A stretch of 64,000 bases of DNA from assembly GCF_024600715.1 (NCBI RefSeq), contig NZ_CP102332.1, forward strand, positions 806,001-870,000. The letters run 5' to 3'. Source of the DNA: Streptomyces changanensis (lineage in GTDB: Bacteria > Actinomycetota > Actinomycetes > Streptomycetales > Streptomycetaceae). The position numbers and the translations under genes were made by a program. Positions within the stretch are counted from its first letter, which is position 1. Each line of letters begins with the position of its first letter. Positions 8,265 through 17,353 of this stretch are shown here, in pieces. Below the pieces are notes generated by a model that saw nothing but the letters and a program-made list of their open reading frames with translations, made no database searches and was not told the origin of the DNA.

Positions 8265-9464
8265 TCAGGCCCTGCCGTGCTCCCGGCGGGTGCGCCGCGT
8301 CACGCTGTCCAGGACCACCGCCGCCAGCAGCACGCAGCCGGTCACCATGAACTGGACGGCCGCCTGGATGCCCAGCAGGGACATCCCGGAGGCGATCGAC
8401 TGGATGACGAGCATGCCGAGCAGGGCGGACCAGGTCGTGCCGCGCCCCCCGAAGAGGCTCGTGCCGCCGATGACGGCCGCGGCGATGGCGTTCATCAGCA
8501 GCAGCCCCGACCCTGACGTCTGGCTGACCGAGGTGATGCGCGACGCGAGGAACAGCCCGCCGACCGCGGCCATCGTCCCCGACAGCACGAAGACCGACAC
8601 CCGCACGCGCACCACGTCGATGCCGGCACGGCGGGCCGGCTCGATCCCGCCGCCGAGCGCGTAGACGCTCCGCCCGTACCGGGTGCGGCGCAGGACGAGG
8701 TCGAGGCCCCCGACGACGGCCAGGAAGGCGAGCAGCGCCAGCGGCAGCCCCTGGAAGCGGTTGAGGACGTGCGCGGCGGCGAACGCCACGAGCGCGACCG
8801 CGCCGGTCCGTACGGCGACCTCCGTGAGCCGCCGGTGCGGCAGGCCCGCGGCCCGGCGCCGGCGGCGGTCCCCGTAGTGGACGAGGAAGCAGACGAGGGT
8901 GCCGAACGCCGCCAGCGAGTAGGCCGCGGCCACGTCGTGGAAGTAGAAGCCGGTCAGCTCGGCGACGAGTCCTCCCTCGTCGAGGTTGACCGTGCCCCTG
9001 GTGCCGAGGACGTACAGCATCAGGCCGTTCCAGCCGAGCAGCCCCGCGAGGGTGACCACGAACGCCGGCGCGCCCGCCCGGGCGACGAACGAACCGTGGA
9101 CCGAGCCGGCCAGGGCCCCGCCGGCCACGGCGACCAGGACGGCGAGCCACTCCGGCACGCCGCGCTCCACGTTGAGCACGGCGAACACGGCGGCGGCCAG
9201 TCCGCTGACGGAGCCGACGGACAGGTCGATCTCGCCGATCAGCAGGACGAAGACCACCCCGACGGCGATCATCCCGGTGCCGACGATGTCGACGCTGAGG
9301 TTGGACAGGTTCCGCGGGGACAGGAAGTTGGAGTTGAGGATCTGGAAGACCGTCCAGATCACGACGACGCCGGCGACGACCGGAAGCGCCCCGAGCTCGC
9401 CGCCGCTCAGCCGCCGGGCGAGGGCGCCGCCGCCGCTCCTGAGGACCCGCCGGAGCGCGTTCAC
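8265..9464 (-). CDS. Sugar ABC transporter permease (XylH/RbsC type)
   Basis: 399 codons, about ten membrane segments. The BPD_transp_2 hallmark LLIGEIDLSVGSVSGLAAAV is present near residue 75, and a C-terminal AVIGGTSLFGGRGTTWSALL matches the family. The long loop near residues 185-200 carries basic residues. The GTG start overlaps the ATPase stop as GTGA. Together with the two genes upstream it forms a monosaccharide importer of the xylose/ribose class; the exact sugar cannot be told. Confidence 0.92.
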   Translation of the reverse strand: MNALRRVLRSGGGALARRLSGGELGALPVVAGVVVIWTVFQILNSNFLSPRNLSNLSVDIVGTGMIAVGVVFVLLIGEIDLSVGSVSGLAAAVFAVLNVERGVPEWLAVLVAVAGGALAGSVHGSFVARAGAPAFVVTLAGLLGWNGLMLYVLGTRGTVNLDEGGLVAELTGFYFHDVAAAYSLAAFGTLVCFLVHYGDRRRRRAAGLPHRRLTEVAVRTGAVALVAFAAAHVLNRFQGLPLALLAFLAVVGGLDLVLRRTRYGRSVYALGGGIEPARRAGIDVVRVRVSVFVLSGTMAAVGGLFLASRITSVSQTSGSGLLLMNAIAAAVIGGTSLFGGRGTTWSALLGMLVIQSIASGMSLLGIQAAVQFMVTGCVLLAAVVLDSVTRRTRREHGRA

Positions 9465-10243
9465 CGCTCCCCCCGGCGCGCGTGGGGCGGACGGCGGCCC
9501 GCGCCGTGGAGGGTGGTGACACCGGTGACGGCCGAGATGATCTGCTCCTGCGCGGTGGTGCCCACGTCGAAGAACCCGTTGTTCCGGCCGAGGTGCAGTA
9601 CGGCGACGCGGTCGGCGACGGCCTTGATGTCACCCAGGTTCTGGCTGATCAGCAGCACGCCCGTGCCCCGGTCGCGCAGCGACTCGACGAGGTCGAGGAA
9701 GCGGCTGGTCTGCTGGACGCCGAGGGCCGCGGTCGGCTCGTCGAGGAGGAGCAGCCGCGGTTCGCCGACGAGCGCGCGGGAGATCGCGACGGTCTGCCGT
9801 TCGCCGCCGGAGAGGGCGGCCACGGGCGCCCTCAGGTCCGGTTCGTGGATGGCGAGCGACCCCAGCAGGTCCCGGGTGCGCCGCTCCATCCCGACCTCGT
9901 CGAGGAGACCGACCCGGCACGGCTCGCGGCCGAGGAACAGGTTGGCGACCACGTCGAGGTTGTCGCACAGCGCGAGGTCCTGGTAGACGGTCGCGATGCC
10001 GAGGGCGTGGGCGTCGTCGGGGCGTTTCATCCGGACGGGGCGGCCCTCCCACTCGACGGTGCCAGCGTCGGCGGGGCCGACCCCGGCGATGACCTTGACG
10101 AGGGTGGACTTGCCGGCGCCGTTGTCGCCCATGAGGGCGACGACCTCACCGGCCCTGACCTCCAGCTCCACGTCGTCGAGGGCCTGGACGGCGCCGAAGC
10201 GCTTGCAGATCCCGCGCAGCGACAGCAGGGGCGGGACCGACAC
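9461..10243 (-). CDS. Sugar ABC transporter ATP-binding protein
   Basis: 260 codons, one ATPase domain: Walker A GDNGAGKST, signature LSGGERQTV, Walker B LLLLDEPTAAL, and H-loop region LLISQNL where Asn replaces the usual His. The single domain (not the fused double domain of RbsA) is typical of XylG-like proteins of actinomycetes. GTG start with GGAGAGGAGG upstream. 26 bases separate it from the binding-protein gene, so the four genes read as one operon. Confidence 0.92.
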   Translation of the reverse strand: MSVPPLLSLRGICKRFGAVQALDDVELEVRAGEVVALMGDNGAGKSTLVKVIAGVGPADAGTVEWEGRPVRMKRPDDAHALGIATVYQDLALCDNLDVVANLFLGREPCRVGLLDEVGMERRTRDLLGSLAIHEPDLRAPVAALSGGERQTVAISRALVGEPRLLLLDEPTAALGVQQTSRFLDLVESLRDRGTGVLLISQNLGDIKAVADRVAVLHLGRNNGFFDVGTTAQEQIISAVTGVTTLHGAGRRPPHARRGER

Positions 10244-10268
10244 GGCGAACCACCTCCTCTCCGCCCGA

Positions 10269-11411
10269 TTACACGGTGAGTCCGGCCTTCGCGCACGCCG
10301 AGGCGTACTCCGGGGTGCAGATCCGGGCGACGGTGTACATGCCGTCCCGGACGACCGTGTCCCCGATCGTGGCGGCCGTGACGGGTACCGGGGTGAGCAG
10401 CACGGCCGGTACGCGCCGCCCGGTGCCGTCGCCTGCCACGTGCGGGGCGACGGCGTCCAGCGGGTCGCCGCGGCCGAGCGCGACGGCCATCGCGGCGGCG
10501 GCCTCGGCCTGCGGCCCGAACGGCTTGTACACCGTCATGTACTGCTCTCCCACCAGGATCCGCCGGATGGCGGAGAGGTCGGCGTCCTGCCCGGTCACCG
10601 GCGGGAGCGGCCTGATGAAGTTGGCCTTCATCGAGGCGATGGCCCCGCCGGCGAGTCCGTCGTTGGCGGCGTACACGCCGTCGATGTTCCCCGCGCCGAG
10701 CGCGGCGACGGCGCCGGTCATGTCGGTGTGGGCGATCTCCGGGCGCCACCGGTCCGTGTCGTACGACTTGCCGATCCGCACCTTGCCGCGCAGGACGTCC
10801 AGTGCGCCGCGCTCCAGCGCGGCCGCGTTCGGGTCGGCGGGGTCGCCGTTCACCATGACGATCTGTCCGCCGTCCGCGGCGGGACCCATGGCGGTGAGGA
10901 GGGCTTTCCCCTGGATCCTGCCGATCTGGCGGCCGTCGAAGGAGACGTAGCCGGAGACGGGGCCTTCCGCGAGCCGGTCGTAGCTGACGACGGGGACGCC
11001 CGCCCGGTCCGCCTTGCGTACCGAGGAGCTGAGGGCGCGGGCGTCGACGGGGTCGAGGACGAGGACGTCGACCCCCTTGGTGATCATCGATTCGACCTGG
11101 GCTTTCTGGGTCGCCACGCCGCCCTGGGCGTTGGCGTACTCCACGGCGCACCCGGGGCACAGCTGGAGGACCTTCGCCTCGAACAGCGGCCGGTCGAACG
11201 TCTCCCACCGCGCGGTGTGCGTGTCGGGCAACAGGAGGCCGATCCTGGGCGTGAACTCCGTCTCGGGGCGCGGCCCGCCGTCCAGGTACGCCTGGTCGGC
11301 CGTACCGCAGGCGGCGAGGGCCACCGCGAGCGACAGCGCCGCGGCGACGGCGGGCCGGCGGCGGCCGCGCCGGCGACGCCGCCGCCGCCACAGGGGGACC
11401 ACGGGAAGCAC
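10269..11411 (-). CDS. Sugar ABC transporter substrate-binding lipoprotein (XylF type)
   Basis: 380 codons. The n-region has a run of Arg ([13 protein letters not shown]), then a hydrophobic core and lipobox LAAC, so it is a membrane-anchored lipoprotein. The periplasmic-binding domain shows RIGLLLPDTHTARWETFDRP, DVLVLDPVDA and a C-terminal QYMTVYKPFGPQAEAAAAMA, typical of xylose-type proteins. GTG at 11411 is chosen because GAGGAGG lies eight bases upstream and it avoids overlapping the phosphatase gene; an ATG at 11453 is the alternative. Only 16 bases follow the phosphatase stop. Confidence 0.88.
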   Translation of the reverse strand: MLPVVPLWRRRRRRRGRRRPAVAAALSLAVALAACGTADQAYLDGGPRPETEFTPRIGLLLPDTHTARWETFDRPLFEAKVLQLCPGCAVEYANAQGGVATQKAQVESMITKGVDVLVLDPVDARALSSSVRKADRAGVPVVSYDRLAEGPVSGYVSFDGRQIGRIQGKALLTAMGPAADGGQIVMVNGDPADPNAAALERGALDVLRGKVRIGKSYDTDRWRPEIAHTDMTGAVAALGAGNIDGVYAANDGLAGGAIASMKANFIRPLPPVTGQDADLSAIRRILVGEQYMTVYKPFGPQAEAAAAMAVALGRGDPLDAVAPHVAGDGTGRRVPAVLLTPVPVTAATIGDTVVRDGMYTVARICTPEYASACAKAGLTV

Positions 11412-11427
11412 GGGGACCACCTCCTCC

Positions 11428-14106
11428 TCACGGACCGCCCGGCGGGGCGGCACCTGCGCCCGCGTCCACGGGCCCGGGCGCGGGGTCGACGACGAACTCG
11501 CTCCACACCTGCTTGCCGCCGCTGACCGGCACCGAGCCCCAGGTCGCCGACATGGCCTCGACCAGCAGCAGCCCCCGTCCCCCGGTGGACTCCCAGTCGG
11601 CGACGACCGGTTTGGCGGGGGCCCGCGGCGAGGCGTCGGTCACGGCGATCCGCATCCGGTCGCCCGCGAGCGTGAGGTCGAGCCGGACGGGGCCCTGGGT
11701 GTGGATCAGTGCGTTGGTGACCAGTTCGGAGACGACGAGCAGGGCGGCGTCGGCCTCCTCGGCCACCCCCCAGCCTCGCAGGGTGCGGGCGGTGAAGCGG
11801 CGGGCGTGCATGACGGCGTCCGGCAGCCGCCACACGGTCCACCCGGCCCGGATGGGCCGGACGCTCGTCCCGTCGTAGCGCAGGAGGAGCAGCGCCACGT
11901 CGTCGTCGCGGCGGGAGCCGTCGCCGAGGAGCCCGTCGGCCATGCGCCCGGCGTCGGACGGGTCGGCCGCCGCCAGCAGCCCGCGCATCCGGCGCATGCC
12001 GTCCTCCAGGTGGAGGGCGGCGGACTCGACGAGCCCGTCCGTGAGGAGGGCGAGGACCGTGCCGGGGACGAGCCCGGCGGCGGTGATCGGGTAGTCGGCG
12101 TCGGCGAGGATGCCGAGCGGGAGGCCGCCCTCGGTGTCGATCTCCTCCGTGGCGCCGTCCGGGTGGCGCAGCAGCGGGGCGAGGTGCCCGGCGCGGACGA
12201 TCCAGGCGTCGCCCTCCTCCATGTCGAGCTCGACGTAGCAGCAGGTGGCGAAGAGGTCGGTCTCCATGCCGACGAGGAGCCGGTTGGCGTGGGAGACGAC
12301 GACGTCCGGCGGATGGCCCTCCACCGCGTACGCCCGGATGGCCGTGCGGATCTGGCCCATGATGGTGGCCGCCCCGGCGCTGTGGCCCTGGACGTCCCCG
12401 ATGACGAGCCCGACGCGGCTGTCGGACAGGGGGATGACGTCGTACCAGTCGCCGCCCACCTCCAGGCCGACCATGGCGGGCAGGTAGCGGGCCACGGCGA
12501 CGCCGCCGGCGAGGGCGGGGAGCCGGCGGGGCAGCAGGCTGCGCTGGAGGGTCGTGGCGAGTTCGTGCTGGGCGTCGAAGGCGTGGGCGCGCCGGAGGGC
12601 CTGGCCGACCAGTCCGGCGGTCGCGGTGAGCAGGGACCGCTCCTCGGCGCCGAACTCGTGCGGCGTGTCCCAGCCGGCGAGGCACGCACCGATGACACGG
12701 CCCTCGGCCGGCAGCGGCAGGAGGGCCAGCCCGCCGGGTCCGACGCCCTCCAGCGCCGGTTCGAGCTCCGCGCCCGCCGGGCAGAGGCCGACCCGGACCT
12801 CGCGGAGCGCGGTGGCGAGGGTGGGCAGCGCGCGCAGCGGGGTGTCGGGCCATTCGGAGCGCCACTCGGAGCGCCAGATGTCCGGCCAGGCGGCGGGATC
12901 GGGCGGGTCGAGGACGGTGACGACGAGCCGGTCGGCCTCCAGTCCGGCGACGGCGACGCGGTCGGCTCCGACGAGCGGGTCGCGCAGCGCCTCGACGACG
13001 GCGAGGGCGACGTCGCGGGCGGTCATCGTGGCGGCGAGGGCGGCCGACAGCCGCTGGACGAGTGCGACCTCGTCGGTCTCCGGGCGCAGCGAGGACGCGT
13101 CGACGACGACGCCGAGGACCCGCTCGGGCCGTCCCGCCGGGTCCTCCAGCACCCGGCAGCGCAGCCGCAGCCAGCGCAGTTCGCCGGTGGGCCGGCGGAC
13201 CCGGAACTCCAGCTCGCGGCTGGCCGGGGCGCCCTTGCCGGGCTCGACGAGGGACATGAGGGTGGGCAGGTCGTCGGGGACGGCGTGGGCGAGGAGCGTC
13301 TCGACGCGGCCGTCGAACTCCCCGGGGTCGATGTCGACCAGCTCCAGCATCGACGGGTCCGCGGTGATGCGGCCGGTGTGGAGGGCGAGGGTGAACGAGC
13401 CGAGCGGTCCGGTGGTGAGGGCGTGGTCGGGCAGCAGGCCGCCGTGGACCCGCCCTCCTTCCGCCACCGGGACCGCGCCCGGCCGGCCCGCGGCGCCGAT
13501 CCCCCCCGGCGCGGCGCCGGGCGCCGCCGCGCCGGGGGTGGCCGTCATACCGGGGCCGACCGCCGCGCCGGGGGCGGCGCCCGCCTCGATCCGGGCGGCG
13601 ACCTGTTCGGCGTACAGCTCCAGGAAGGCGCGCCGGTCGGTGTCGAAGCCCTCGCCGGTACCGTCGACCACGACCAGGCAGCCGAGGCGTCGGTCGTCCG
13701 CGCCGATCGGGAGCACGCCCAGCGAGGCGTCGGCGGCGACCGTCCCCGGGACGGCCGCGCGGCGCTCCGCCGGCTCGTCCGGGCCGAGCCACAGGGCGCG
13801 GCCGCCGCGGTACGCGTCGGCCACGGCCGACCGCCCGGACACGGCGTAGCCGGCGGGCCACTCCGGCGGCACGCCCGACTCCCCCACCGGTCCGACGAGC
13901 CGCAGCTCCCTGCCGCCCCGGCTCGGCGCGTACACCGCCGCCAGTCTCGCCCCGGCGAACATCAGCGCCCGCCCGGCGGCCGGGGGCGCGCCACCGGGCG
14001 GCCAGGCGGCACCGGGGGCGCCGCCCGCGGGGTCCGCCCGCAGTCCCGGAGCCCCAGCCGCGCCGCCACCCTCGCTGGACACTTCGCCATCCACCTCACC
14101 CTCCAT
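11428..14106 (-). CDS. SpoIIE-family phosphatase with GAF, PAS and HATPase domains
   Basis: 892 codons. Order: low-complexity N-terminus, GAF-like region (~50-190), PAS/PAC region (~225-335), second GAF (~350-500), PP2C-type SpoIIE phosphatase (GGDWYDV, IGDVQGHSAGAA, LLTDGLVES, ~540-750), and an RsbW-like ATPase (~770-880, SELVTNALIHT, GGRGLLLVEAM). It joins a phosphatase for anti-sigma antagonists and an anti-sigma-type kinase fold in one chain, a common Streptomyces design for partner-switching control. ATG at 14106 follows GAGGGC; an ATG at 14187 is the alternative. Its stop is 16 bases before the sugar-binding protein start, an unusual link of this sensor to a transporter. Confidence 0.92.
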   Translation of the reverse strand: MEGEVDGEVSSEGGGAAGAPGLRADPAGGAPGAAWPPGGAPPAAGRALMFAGARLAAVYAPSRGGRELRLVGPVGESGVPPEWPAGYAVSGRSAVADAYRGGRALWLGPDEPAERRAAVPGTVAADASLGVLPIGADDRRLGCLVVVDGTGEGFDTDRRAFLELYAEQVAARIEAGAAPGAAVGPGMTATPGAAAPGAAPGGIGAAGRPGAVPVAEGGRVHGGLLPDHALTTGPLGSFTLALHTGRITADPSMLELVDIDPGEFDGRVETLLAHAVPDDLPTLMSLVEPGKGAPASRELEFRVRRPTGELRWLRLRCRVLEDPAGRPERVLGVVVDASSLRPETDEVALVQRLSAALAATMTARDVALAVVEALRDPLVGADRVAVAGLEADRLVVTVLDPPDPAAWPDIWRSEWRSEWPDTPLRALPTLATALREVRVGLCPAGAELEPALEGVGPGGLALLPLPAEGRVIGACLAGWDTPHEFGAEERSLLTATAGLVGQALRRAHAFDAQHELATTLQRSLLPRRLPALAGGVAVARYLPAMVGLEVGGDWYDVIPLSDSRVGLVIGDVQGHSAGAATIMGQIRTAIRAYAVEGHPPDVVVSHANRLLVGMETDLFATCCYVELDMEEGDAWIVRAGHLAPLLRHPDGATEEIDTEGGLPLGILADADYPITAAGLVPGTVLALLTDGLVESAALHLEDGMRRMRGLLAAADPSDAGRMADGLLGDGSRRDDDVALLLLRYDGTSVRPIRAGWTVWRLPDAVMHARRFTARTLRGWGVAEEADAALLVVSELVTNALIHTQGPVRLDLTLAGDRMRIAVTDASPRAPAKPVVADWESTGGRGLLLVEAMSATWGSVPVSGGKQVWSEFVVDPAPGPVDAGAGAAPPGGP

Positions 14107-14303
14107 ACTGGGCGCCCTCGCAGGAGGGCGGCCAGTCAGGCGGTCCGCCGGGGTGGCGACGGGCCCCTGGCGGGAGGGGCGCCGCACCGGCAGTGCGTCA
14201 GCGGGGTGGCGACGGGTGCGCCAGCGGGGTGACGGCGGGCAGGCGTCGCGTCAGCGGGCTGGCGGCCGGCGCGTGGCGGGCGGGCGCCGCGCCGGCGGGC
14301 GCG

Positions 14304-15047
14304 TCAGCGGCCTTCCCAGTGGGCCAGTGCCGCGAGCTGCGCCGCTGTGACGTGGTCCGGAATCGGTACCGGCGGCGGCGTGCGCAGCGGGGGCTGCCAC
14401 CCGGTGTCGGCGTCCCAGCGGCGTACGACGCGGGCCGGCGCCCCGGCGACCACGGCGTGGTCCGGCACCTCGCCCCGCACGACGGCCCCGGCGGCGACGA
14501 CGACGTTCCGGCCGAGGCGCGCGCCCGGCAGGACCACCGCCCCCGTGCCGAGCCAGCAGCCGGGGCCGATCTCCACGGGGGCGGAGCGCGGCCACTGCCG
14601 GCCGATCGGCTCGTGCGGGTCGTCGTAGCTGTGGTTGGTCGAGGTGATGTAGACGTACGGTCCGCAGAAGGTGTCGCGGCCGATCGTCACGGGCGCGTCC
14701 GCCACCACGTGGCTGCCCCGCCCGAGGACCACGCCGTCGCCGAGGGTCACCACGGGGTCGGGGCCGAGGTCGAGGCCGGGCAGCATGCCGGCGCTGAGGG
14801 TCACCTGCTCGCCGATGATGCAGCACTCGCCCAGCTCGATCCACGCCTCGCCGAAGACCGCGCCCTGGGGGAAGGCCAGCTTCGTGCCGGCGCCGATGCG
14901 CCGGAAGCGCAGGGGACCCGGCCGTTCGGCCGTCACCGCGCCGGTCTGCTGCACCCAGCGCCAGCCCCGGTGCACCGCGGCCGACAGCGCCCGGCGGCGC
15001 CAGGCGGCGAGCGACGCGAACGAGAACGTGTTTCTGCTGCTGGGCAC
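14304..15047 (-). CDS. Left-handed beta-helix acyltransferase
   Basis: 247 codons from a GTG at 15047; an upstream ATG at 15110 is possible. Hexapeptide repeats run through the middle (VVTLGDGVVLGRGSHVV, VTIGRDTFCGPYVYI) with the catalytic TSTNHSYDD His of O-acetyltransferases, then IGPGCWLGTGAVVLPGARLG. It would acetylate a sugar or glycan. The acceptor is unknown; no sugar-pathway genes adjoin. The 197 bases downstream hold imperfect repeats of a GTCAGCGGGG-type unit and no gene. Confidence 0.87.
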   Translation of the reverse strand: MPSSRNTFSFASLAAWRRRALSAAVHRGWRWVQQTGAVTAERPGPLRFRRIGAGTKLAFPQGAVFGEAWIELGECCIIGEQVTLSAGMLPGLDLGPDPVVTLGDGVVLGRGSHVVADAPVTIGRDTFCGPYVYITSTNHSYDDPHEPIGRQWPRSAPVEIGPGCWLGTGAVVLPGARLGRNVVVAAGAVVRGEVPDHAVVAGAPARVVRRWDADTGWQPPLRTPPPVPIPDHVTAAQLAALAHWEGR

Positions 15048-15226
15048 CCGGCCACGGTAGTGCGCCCGATCGGCGCCGGTCACAGCGCGGCGCTGTGATG
15101 TTCGCCCCACCGTCCGGCCCGGCCCGGCCGTCGCCTACGGTTCCCTCGGGCACGACGGGAGGACGGGGCGCGACACCGCCGCCCGTCCGACGCACGAGAG
15201 CGCACGCGAGCGCACGAGGAGCCGAG

Positions 15227-15763
15227 ATGACGCGAGGACCGCTGATCACCGCCGTGGGCGGCAGGGAGCCGGAGGTGGACGGCACGGCCTTCGCCGCGCC
15301 GACCTCCGTGGTGGTGGGCGAGGTGACGATGGGACCGGGGTCGAGCGTCTGGTACCACGCCGTGCTCCGCGCGGACATGGGTCCGATCGTCCTGGGCGCG
15401 GACAGCAACATCCAGGACAACTGCACCGTCCACGTCGACCCGGGCTTTCCGGTGACGGTCGGCGAACGGGTCTCCGTCGGCCACAACGCCGTCCTGCACG
15501 GGTGCACCGTCGAGGACGACGTCCTGGTCGGCATGGGCGCGACCGTGCTGAACGGCGCGCACATCGGGGCCGGTTCGCTCATCGCGGCGCAGGCGCTGGT
15601 CCCGCAGGGCATGCGGGTCCCGCCCGGCTCGCTCGTCGCGGGCGTCCCCGCGAAGGTGCGGCGGCAGCTGACCGACGAGGAGCGGGAGGGCATCCGGGTG
15701 AACGCCGCGATGTACCTGGAGCTGGCGCGGGCGCACCGCGAGGCGCACGCCGCGGGGGCCTGA
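15227..15763 (+). CDS. Gamma-class carbonic anhydrase family protein
   Basis: 178 codons, a single left-handed beta-helix. The metal-binding histidines are visible in CTVHVD and GHNAVLHGC, in the spacing of gamma carbonic anhydrases (YrdA/Cam type); GSVVWYH-like SSVWYHAVLRADM and NIQDNC are family signatures. ATG at 15227 has GAGGAG seven bases upstream. It likely hydrates CO2 or is a metal-binding relative. It diverges from another beta-helix protein, but the two are not closely similar. Confidence 0.9.
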   Translation: MTRGPLITAVGGREPEVDGTAFAAPTSVVVGEVTMGPGSSVWYHAVLRADMGPIVLGADSNIQDNCTVHVDPGFPVTVGERVSVGHNAVLHGCTVEDDVLVGMGATVLNGAHIGAGSLIAAQALVPQGMRVPPGSLVAGVPAKVRRQLTDEEREGIRVNAAMYLELARAHREAHAAGA

Positions 15764-15798
15764 CCGGTACCCCCGCGGCGGCGCCGGCGCCGTCCCCG

Positions 15799-16497
15799 TC
15801 AGTCGGCCGCGGCCGTGGCCGCGACCGCGGCGGGGACGGGGTCCTGGTGCGGCCGCCCGGCGGCCGCGGCGTCGCGCTCGGCCTCGGACCTGGCGGCGGC
15901 CTTCTTCGCGCGGCTGCGCAGGACGAGCATCGAGGTGAGGCCCACGGCGACCGCGAGGACGAGGCCGAGCCACGAGAAGCGCTTCAGCCACGCCTCGGCG
16001 ACGACGCCCACGGAGTAGACGACCGCGGTCGTGCCGCCGGCCCACAGGATGCCGCCGAAGACGTTCGCGACGAGGAACTTCCAGTACGGCATGCGCAGCA
16101 CGCCGGCCAGCGGCCCGGCGAAGATCCGCAGCAGCGCCACGAACCGGCCGAAGAAGACGGCCCACATGCCCCACTTCTCGAAGGACCGCTCGGCCATCGC
16201 GATGTTGGTCTCGCTGAAGTGCCGGGGGAACTTGCCGCCCAGCCACGCCAGCAGCGGCCTGCCGCCCTTGCGGCCGATGGCGTACCCGATCGAGTCCCCG
16301 ATGATCGCGCCGGCCGTGGCGCAGGCGCCCAGGACGTACGGGTCGATCTCCCCGTGCTGGGACGCGAGCAGCGCCGAACTGACGAGGACGATCTCGCCCG
16401 GCAGCGGGATCCCGAGGCTCTCCAGCCCGATCACCACACCCACCAGGATGTAGATGCTGACCGCGGGGACGGTCTCGAGCCACTCCTGGACGTGCAA
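15799..16497 (-). CDS. DedA family (VTT domain) membrane protein
   Basis: 232 codons. SLGIPLPGEIVLVSSALLAS, a re-entrant-loop signature, and FGRFVALLRIFAGPLAGVLR with the conserved Arg are both present, with four to five membrane helices and a basic Ala-rich tail. DedA proteins are polyprenyl-phosphate or phospholipid flippases/scramblases that support envelope homeostasis, which fits the uppP gene 7 kb away. Start at ATG 16497. Confidence 0.92.
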   Translation of the reverse strand: MHVQEWLETVPAVSIYILVGVVIGLESLGIPLPGEIVLVSSALLASQHGEIDPYVLGACATAGAIIGDSIGYAIGRKGGRPLLAWLGGKFPRHFSETNIAMAERSFEKWGMWAVFFGRFVALLRIFAGPLAGVLRMPYWKFLVANVFGGILWAGGTTAVVYSVGVVAEAWLKRFSWLGLVLAVAVGLTSMLVLRSRAKKAAARSEAERDAAAAGRPHQDPVPAAVAATAAAD

Positions 16498-16806
16498 CGC
16501 CGGTTCCTCCGTATCGACAGGTGACCCCTGGGGGCAGGCAGCCTACCGGGTCACGGGGGCGGCTCCCGGACGCGTGGGCGGGCCGCTGGTCACGGGGGGA
16601 GACGCCGGGAGGGACCGCCCGGTTGCCCGCCTCGACGGACGGGCGCGGCGGCCGGGTGCGCGAGGCGCGGCGGCCGGGTCGGCGAGGCGCGGCGGCCGGC
16701 TATGGCGCCGCCCCCGTACCCGGGGGCGGGTGCGGGGGCGGGGCGGTGCGATCCGTCGCGGGCCGGCGGGCGGCACGGGCCGCGCCTGCGGTGCGGGCGG
16801 TGTCGC
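16498..16806. other. Gene-free GC-rich gap
   Basis: 309 bases between dedA and the thioesterase gene. A G/C-rich near-duplicate (GAGGCGCGGCGGCCGG, around 16660-16700) is visible. No ORF here has the codon pattern or homology of a real gene. Confidence 0.6.
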
Positions 16807-17259
16807 TCAGGACTGCGGACGCAGCGTCCAGGTGATGGTCATCTCGCCCGTGACCGCGCCGTCCTCACGCGTGATCGCGATGTGTACGGGGAACTCGGGG
16901 CGCTGCCCCGCGTCGAGTTCGGCGATGACCTCGTCGCGGGTGCGGCCCAGCGTGGCGGTGGCGGTGACCACGCCCATGGCGAGCTTCTTGTAGCCGATCT
17001 CCGCGTTGACGGCGAGCGGGACGGCCCGCCCCATCTGGTCCCCGAAGGCGCCGATGACGATGGCGCCGCTGGCCGACTCGCCGAGCGTGAACATGGCGCC
17101 GGCGTGCGGGCCCCCGACGTGGTTGTGGAAGTCCCGCTGGTCGGGGAGGCGCAGCACGGCGCGATCGGCGGTCGCCTCGACGACCTCCAGGTTCAGGGTC
17201 TTGGCCATGGGAACCGTGGCCAGCAGCATCTCGCCGATGTTCGGCAGCGTCTCGGACAT
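16807..17259 (-). CDS. Hotdog-fold thioesterase-like protein (DUF4442/PaaI type)
   Basis: 150 codons. The hotdog core contains DFHNHVGGPHAGAMFTLGES, the equivalent of the PaaI HNxxGxxHxG helix region, and AVNAEIGYKKLAMG. It probably hydrolyses an acyl-CoA. The substrate is unknown. Complete length for the family; ATG at 17259 follows an unremarkable leader. Confidence 0.85.
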   Translation of the reverse strand: MSETLPNIGEMLLATVPMAKTLNLEVVEATADRAVLRLPDQRDFHNHVGGPHAGAMFTLGESASGAIVIGAFGDQMGRAVPLAVNAEIGYKKLAMGVVTATATLGRTRDEVIAELDAGQRPEFPVHIAITREDGAVTGEMTITWTLRPQS

Positions 17260-17353
17260 GCCCCGAAGTTACCAGGCAGTAGCTTGACGGGGAAGCCTTC
17301 CGCACGGGGCCGGGCATGGCACCCCGCACCCCTCCCCTCTATGGTTACAGCCC

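Noticed and set aside
11014..14232. Plus-strand frame of 1072 aa opposite the phosphatase gene
   Set aside because: Shadow frame; composition matches complementary codon bias and it has no recognisable domain.
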